Below are positions 61,510-64,000 of a DNA stretch of 64,000 nucleotides, in pieces. The first letter of the stretch is position 1. Each line of letters starts with the position of its first letter. The position numbers and the translations under genes were made by a program. The notes under the pieces are model-generated. The model saw nothing but the letters and a program-made list of their open reading frames with translations, made no database searches and was not told the origin of the DNA. The stretch comes from Lachnospiraceae bacterium UBA4364 (GTDB lineage: Bacteria > Bacillota > Clostridia > Lachnospirales > Lachnospiraceae), in the NCBI GenBank assembly GCA_002393955.1, contig DGSK01000001.1:412356-476355 (forward strand). The letters run 5' to 3'.

Positions 61510-62718
61510 TTATGAAAGCGCATCGTAAAGTGTGAACATAGGTGAGAAAATAGCAACTGCCATATATCCAACTACTACTGCCATTACGATGATTATGGCC
61601 GGCTCAAGGAGGGTCATCATCTGCTCGGTAGCAAGCTGTACATCTTCCTCGTAGTAGTTAGCCACATTTTCAAGCATAGCCTCAATATTACCTGTCTCCT
61701 CACCGATAGCAACCATATGCACTACCATAGGCGGGAAGAGACCACAAGTCTGAAGAGGTCTCGAAAGAGGCACACCACGAAGAACCTGCTCTTTAGCTTC
61801 TTTCATCGCTCTCTTATAAAGAAGATTTTCCATAGAACGTCCGGTCAGATCTATCGCATCTACCATCGGGACACCGGCTGCCAGCAGAGTACAGAGAGTA
61901 CGCCCCAATCTTGCACAGGCACTTTTTGTCTTGATTGGTCCGAGTATAGGTATCTTAATTGCAAGCGCACTGGTAACTTCCTTTCCGGAATCGGTAGCCG
62001 CATAAGCTTTCCAGCCGAAAATAATTACAATAGTAATTATGAGTAATAGCCACCACCAGGCCACCATAAAATCACTTATATGAACGAGCACCATAGTAGC
62101 AGCAGGCATTTCAACATCCAGATCTGCAAACATGTTCATGAAGGTCGGTACAACGAATACCATCATCGCAACCAAAACGCCGATCATAACAATTATAAGC
62201 ACTATAGGATACGTAACAGCTTTTTTTACAGCCTGGGTAAGAGCCGCATCCTTTTCGAACTGAATAGACATTCTGTCAAAAGATTTGTCAAGCGAACCGG
62301 ACGCCTCACCGGCTTCAACCATGTTGCACAGCATTTCCGGGAAAACACCGCCCTGTCTTTTCATAGATTTGGCAAGAGTTTCACCCTTTGATATATCTGT
62401 ATGAACAGCATTTATGGCATCCTGCAAGGCCGCATTTTCAGTCTGGTCAGCCAACATCCCAAAAGCTTCCACAACGCTTACACCTGCTTTGTTGATAGAT
62501 GCAAACTGATGACAGAAGAGAGCCAGATCTCTGTATGTAACCTTCTTTGCTCTGTGAAGAAGTCCTAATGCATTAGACCCCGTAGATTCTTCACATTTTA
62601 CGACAATATTCTTGTCATTCTTAAGCATTGACATTGCCGCATCTCTGGATTTAGCCTCTAGTGTGCCCTTCTTCTCCTTCCCGGATGCGGTGATAACCTG
62701 ATACTGATACGTTGCCAT
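61510..62718 (-). CDS. pilC: Type IV pilus inner-membrane platform protein PilC
   Basis: Platform protein on which the assembly ATPase acts, 402 residues. Two T2SF domains are seen: LFCHQFASINKAGVSVVEAF with MVEAGEASGSLDKSFDRMSI, and LGRTLCTLLAAGVPMVDAID with MVAIGEETGNIEAMLENVAN; three membrane segments separate and end them (the last AIIIVMAVVVGYMAVAIFSP). I use the ATG at 62718 with AGGTGGG upstream; the frame is open 12 codons more to a TTG. Follows pilB by 99 bases and ends at a terminator. Confidence 0.94.
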   Translation of the reverse strand: MATYQYQVITASGKEKKGTLEAKSRDAAMSMLKNDKNIVVKCEESTGSNALGLLHRAKKVTYRDLALFCHQFASINKAGVSVVEAFGMLADQTENAALQDAINAVHTDISKGETLAKSMKRQGGVFPEMLCNMVEAGEASGSLDKSFDRMSIQFEKDAALTQAVKKAVTYPIVLIIVMIGVLVAMMVFVVPTFMNMFADLDVEMPAATMVLVHISDFMVAWWWLLLIITIVIIFGWKAYAATDSGKEVTSALAIKIPILGPIKTKSACARLGRTLCTLLAAGVPMVDAIDLTGRSMENLLYKRAMKEAKEQVLRGVPLSRPLQTCGLFPPMVVHMVAIGEETGNIEAMLENVANYYEEDVQLATEQMMTLLEPAIIIVMAVVVGYMAVAIFSPMFTLYDALS

Positions 62719-62817
62719 AAGCTGTTTCCCACCTTTTCTTTTGTTTTGCTCCAAAACCCTGTCGGATTTTTGGAAATTTATCGCAATACACAGGAAAATC
62801 GCTGTGTTTTACTTCAC

Positions 62818-64000
62818 CTACTCTGCAGCCGCCTCTTCATTCGAAGTCTTATTTGCTTCGGTCTGGGCATCCATATCATAAGCCACACGTACCATCTCCG
62901 CTATAGAAGTCGTTCCTTCTATAACATTTCTGGCACCGGACATACGCAGTGTATTCATACCTTCCTTGATAGCTGCATTTTCAATTTCCTCTGCAGTAAC
63001 AGTTTCATGAAGTATCCTTCTGATAGATGCGGAAATAGGCATAATCTCATAAATAGCCTTTCTGCCCTTATAACCATTACCGCACTTCTCACAGCCTACC
63101 GGCTCCCAAACAGGAATCTGTTCATCAGGCCCTTTGCCAAGCAATATAAGTTCCTGCGGTGTAGCCATATGCATCGCCTTACACTCATTGCAGAGTCTCC
63201 TTACAAGACGTTGAGCAATGATACCCACAACCGCATCACCTATCATGTAAGGCTCCACACCCATATCTATAAGACGGGTAATGGATGCTGATGTAGAGTT
63301 GGTATGCAGCGTAGATATAACAAGGTGACCGGTAATAGATGCCTGTACGGCAATCTGTGCAGTCTCGCCGTCTCGGATCTCACCGATCATTATGATATCC
63401 GGGTCCTGACGGAGGATTGACCTTAGAGCAGATGCAAAAGTGAGTCCGGCTTTGACATTAACCTGAACCTGATTGATTCCGGCAATATTTGCTTCCACAG
63501 GGTCTTCAACAGTTATGATATTAACATCCGGCTTATTTAATTCATTTAAAACGGTATAGCAAGTAGTAGATTTACCTGAACCGGTAGGGCCGGTAACAAG
63601 AATGATACCATGAGGGTTGTTCATGATACCATCAAGCTTCATTTCGTCATCCGGATAAAGACCGAGATACTTCTTCTCCTGAGTAAGTCCCTGTTTCTTG
63701 GTAAGTCGCATAACGGTCTTCTCGCCGTATACAGTAGGAAGGATAGAAACACGGACATCGAATTCAACGCCGTCTACAACGTATGTAAGACGTCCGTCCT
63801 GAGGTTTTCTCTTTTCAGAGATATCCAGACCGGAGATGATCTTGATACGAGCGGTCATTGCTGAAAGCATATTGGCGGAATACTGCGCATCTTCCTGAAG
63901 CATACCATCAACACGGTTTCGTACGCGCACTCCATGCTCAAGAGGCTCAATATGAATATCGGAAGCGCCTTCTCGAACCGCCTGCTGTATCATTGCACGT
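62818..64000 (-). CDS. pilB: Type IV pilus assembly ATPase PilB, N-terminus outside the window
   Basis: Hexameric motor ATPase that drives pilin extrusion (GspE/PilB family). About 394 C-terminal residues are visible; the frame runs off the window at base 64000, and the missing part should be the N-terminal regulatory domain of about 150 residues. Visible: REGASDIHIEPLEHGVRVRN, Walker A GPTGSGKSTT, Walker B DPDIIMIGEIRDGETAQIAV, His box HLVISTLHTNS and the tetracysteine zinc site CNECKAMHMA with CEKCGNGY, which marks an assembly rather than a retraction (PilT) ATPase. First visible gene of the pilus locus. Confidence 0.95.
   Translation of the reverse strand, partial: RAMIQQAVREGASDIHIEPLEHGVRVRNRVDGMLQEDAQYSANMLSAMTARIKIISGLDISEKRKPQDGRLTYVVDGVEFDVRVSILPTVYGEKTVMRLTKKQGLTQEKKYLGLYPDDEMKLDGIMNNPHGIILVTGPTGSGKSTTCYTVLNELNKPDVNIITVEDPVEANIAGINQVQVNVKAGLTFASALRSILRQDPDIIMIGEIRDGETAQIAVQASITGHLVISTLHTNSTSASITRLIDMGVEPYMIGDAVVGIIAQRLVRRLCNECKAMHMATPQELILLGKGPDEQIPVWEPVGCEKCGNGYKGRKAIYEIMPISASIRRILHETVTAEEIENAAIKEGMNTLRMSGARNVIEGTTSIAEMVRVAYDMDAQTEANKTSNEEAAAE

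Noticed and set aside
62755..62817. Terminator between pilB and pilC
   Set aside because: A short ACACAG/CTGTGT hairpin is present but has no T run on the minus strand, and the genes are close enough to be cotranscribed.

Overview
The window looks like a chromosomal segment of a motile, Gram-positive anaerobe of the Clostridia, most likely a member of the Lachnospiraceae. This is an inference from gene content and order: a CodY-type regulator directly upstream of flgB, a fla operon of Firmicutes order, a conserved MoxR/DUF58/transglutaminase operon, RecU, and moderate GC with strong AGGAGG-type ribosome binding sites. Most genes lie on the minus strand. No rRNA, tRNA, CRISPR array, transposase, integrase or prophage was found.

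Region by region. Positions 1-8984 hold translation and stress genes on the minus strand: histidyl-tRNA synthetase (cut by the window edge), a RelA/SpoT-like HD hydrolase with a TGS domain but no recognisable synthetase, a helix-turn-helix protein, two tandem RimK-like ATP-grasp ligases, a sirtuin, aspartyl-tRNA synthetase and a small unknown protein. Positions 9049-11447 hold recU, a patatin-like lipase and an unknown protein behind a perfect housekeeping promoter. Positions 11554-16823 are a complete branched-chain amino acid ABC transporter (livJ-H-M-G-F). Between livJ and a HAD phosphatase is a 206-base rod-shaped inverted repeat with its own near-consensus promoter, probably a small RNA gene. 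Positions 17441-25016 are mixed: two HAD enzymes (one ThrH), a membrane protein with a low-complexity tail, a PfoR-like permease, an orphan type IV pilin, a chemoreceptor and trmB. Positions 25242-31518 hold MoxR-DUF58-transglutaminase and, divergently, a D-Ala-D-Ala carboxypeptidase. Positions 31568-35334 hold an HD-GYP response regulator, a FapA/DUF342 protein and a YcxB-like membrane protein.

Positions 35673-48385 are the early flagellar operon flgB-flgC-fliE-fliF-fliG-fliH-fliI-fliJ-motE-like-fliK-flgD-flgE, which stops after flgE instead of continuing into motAB/fliLMY. A sigma-28-type promoter precedes flgE. codY and topA sit upstream. Positions 52168-64000 are a type IV pilus locus: pilB (cut by the window edge), pilC, prepilin peptidase, a PilM-PilN fusion, a PilO-like protein, four minor-pilin-type proteins and one pilin.

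The genes together describe surface motility (flagellum, type IV pili, chemoreception, probable cyclic-di-GMP turnover) linked to nutrient sensing (CodY, the Liv transporter, a probable (p)ppGpp hydrolase). The items most worth a second look are the rod-shaped RNA, the palindrome-rich region upstream of flgB, the extended FlgD with 45-base tandem repeats, and the architecture of the type IV pilus cluster. All product names rest on motif recognition by eye; no database search was possible.
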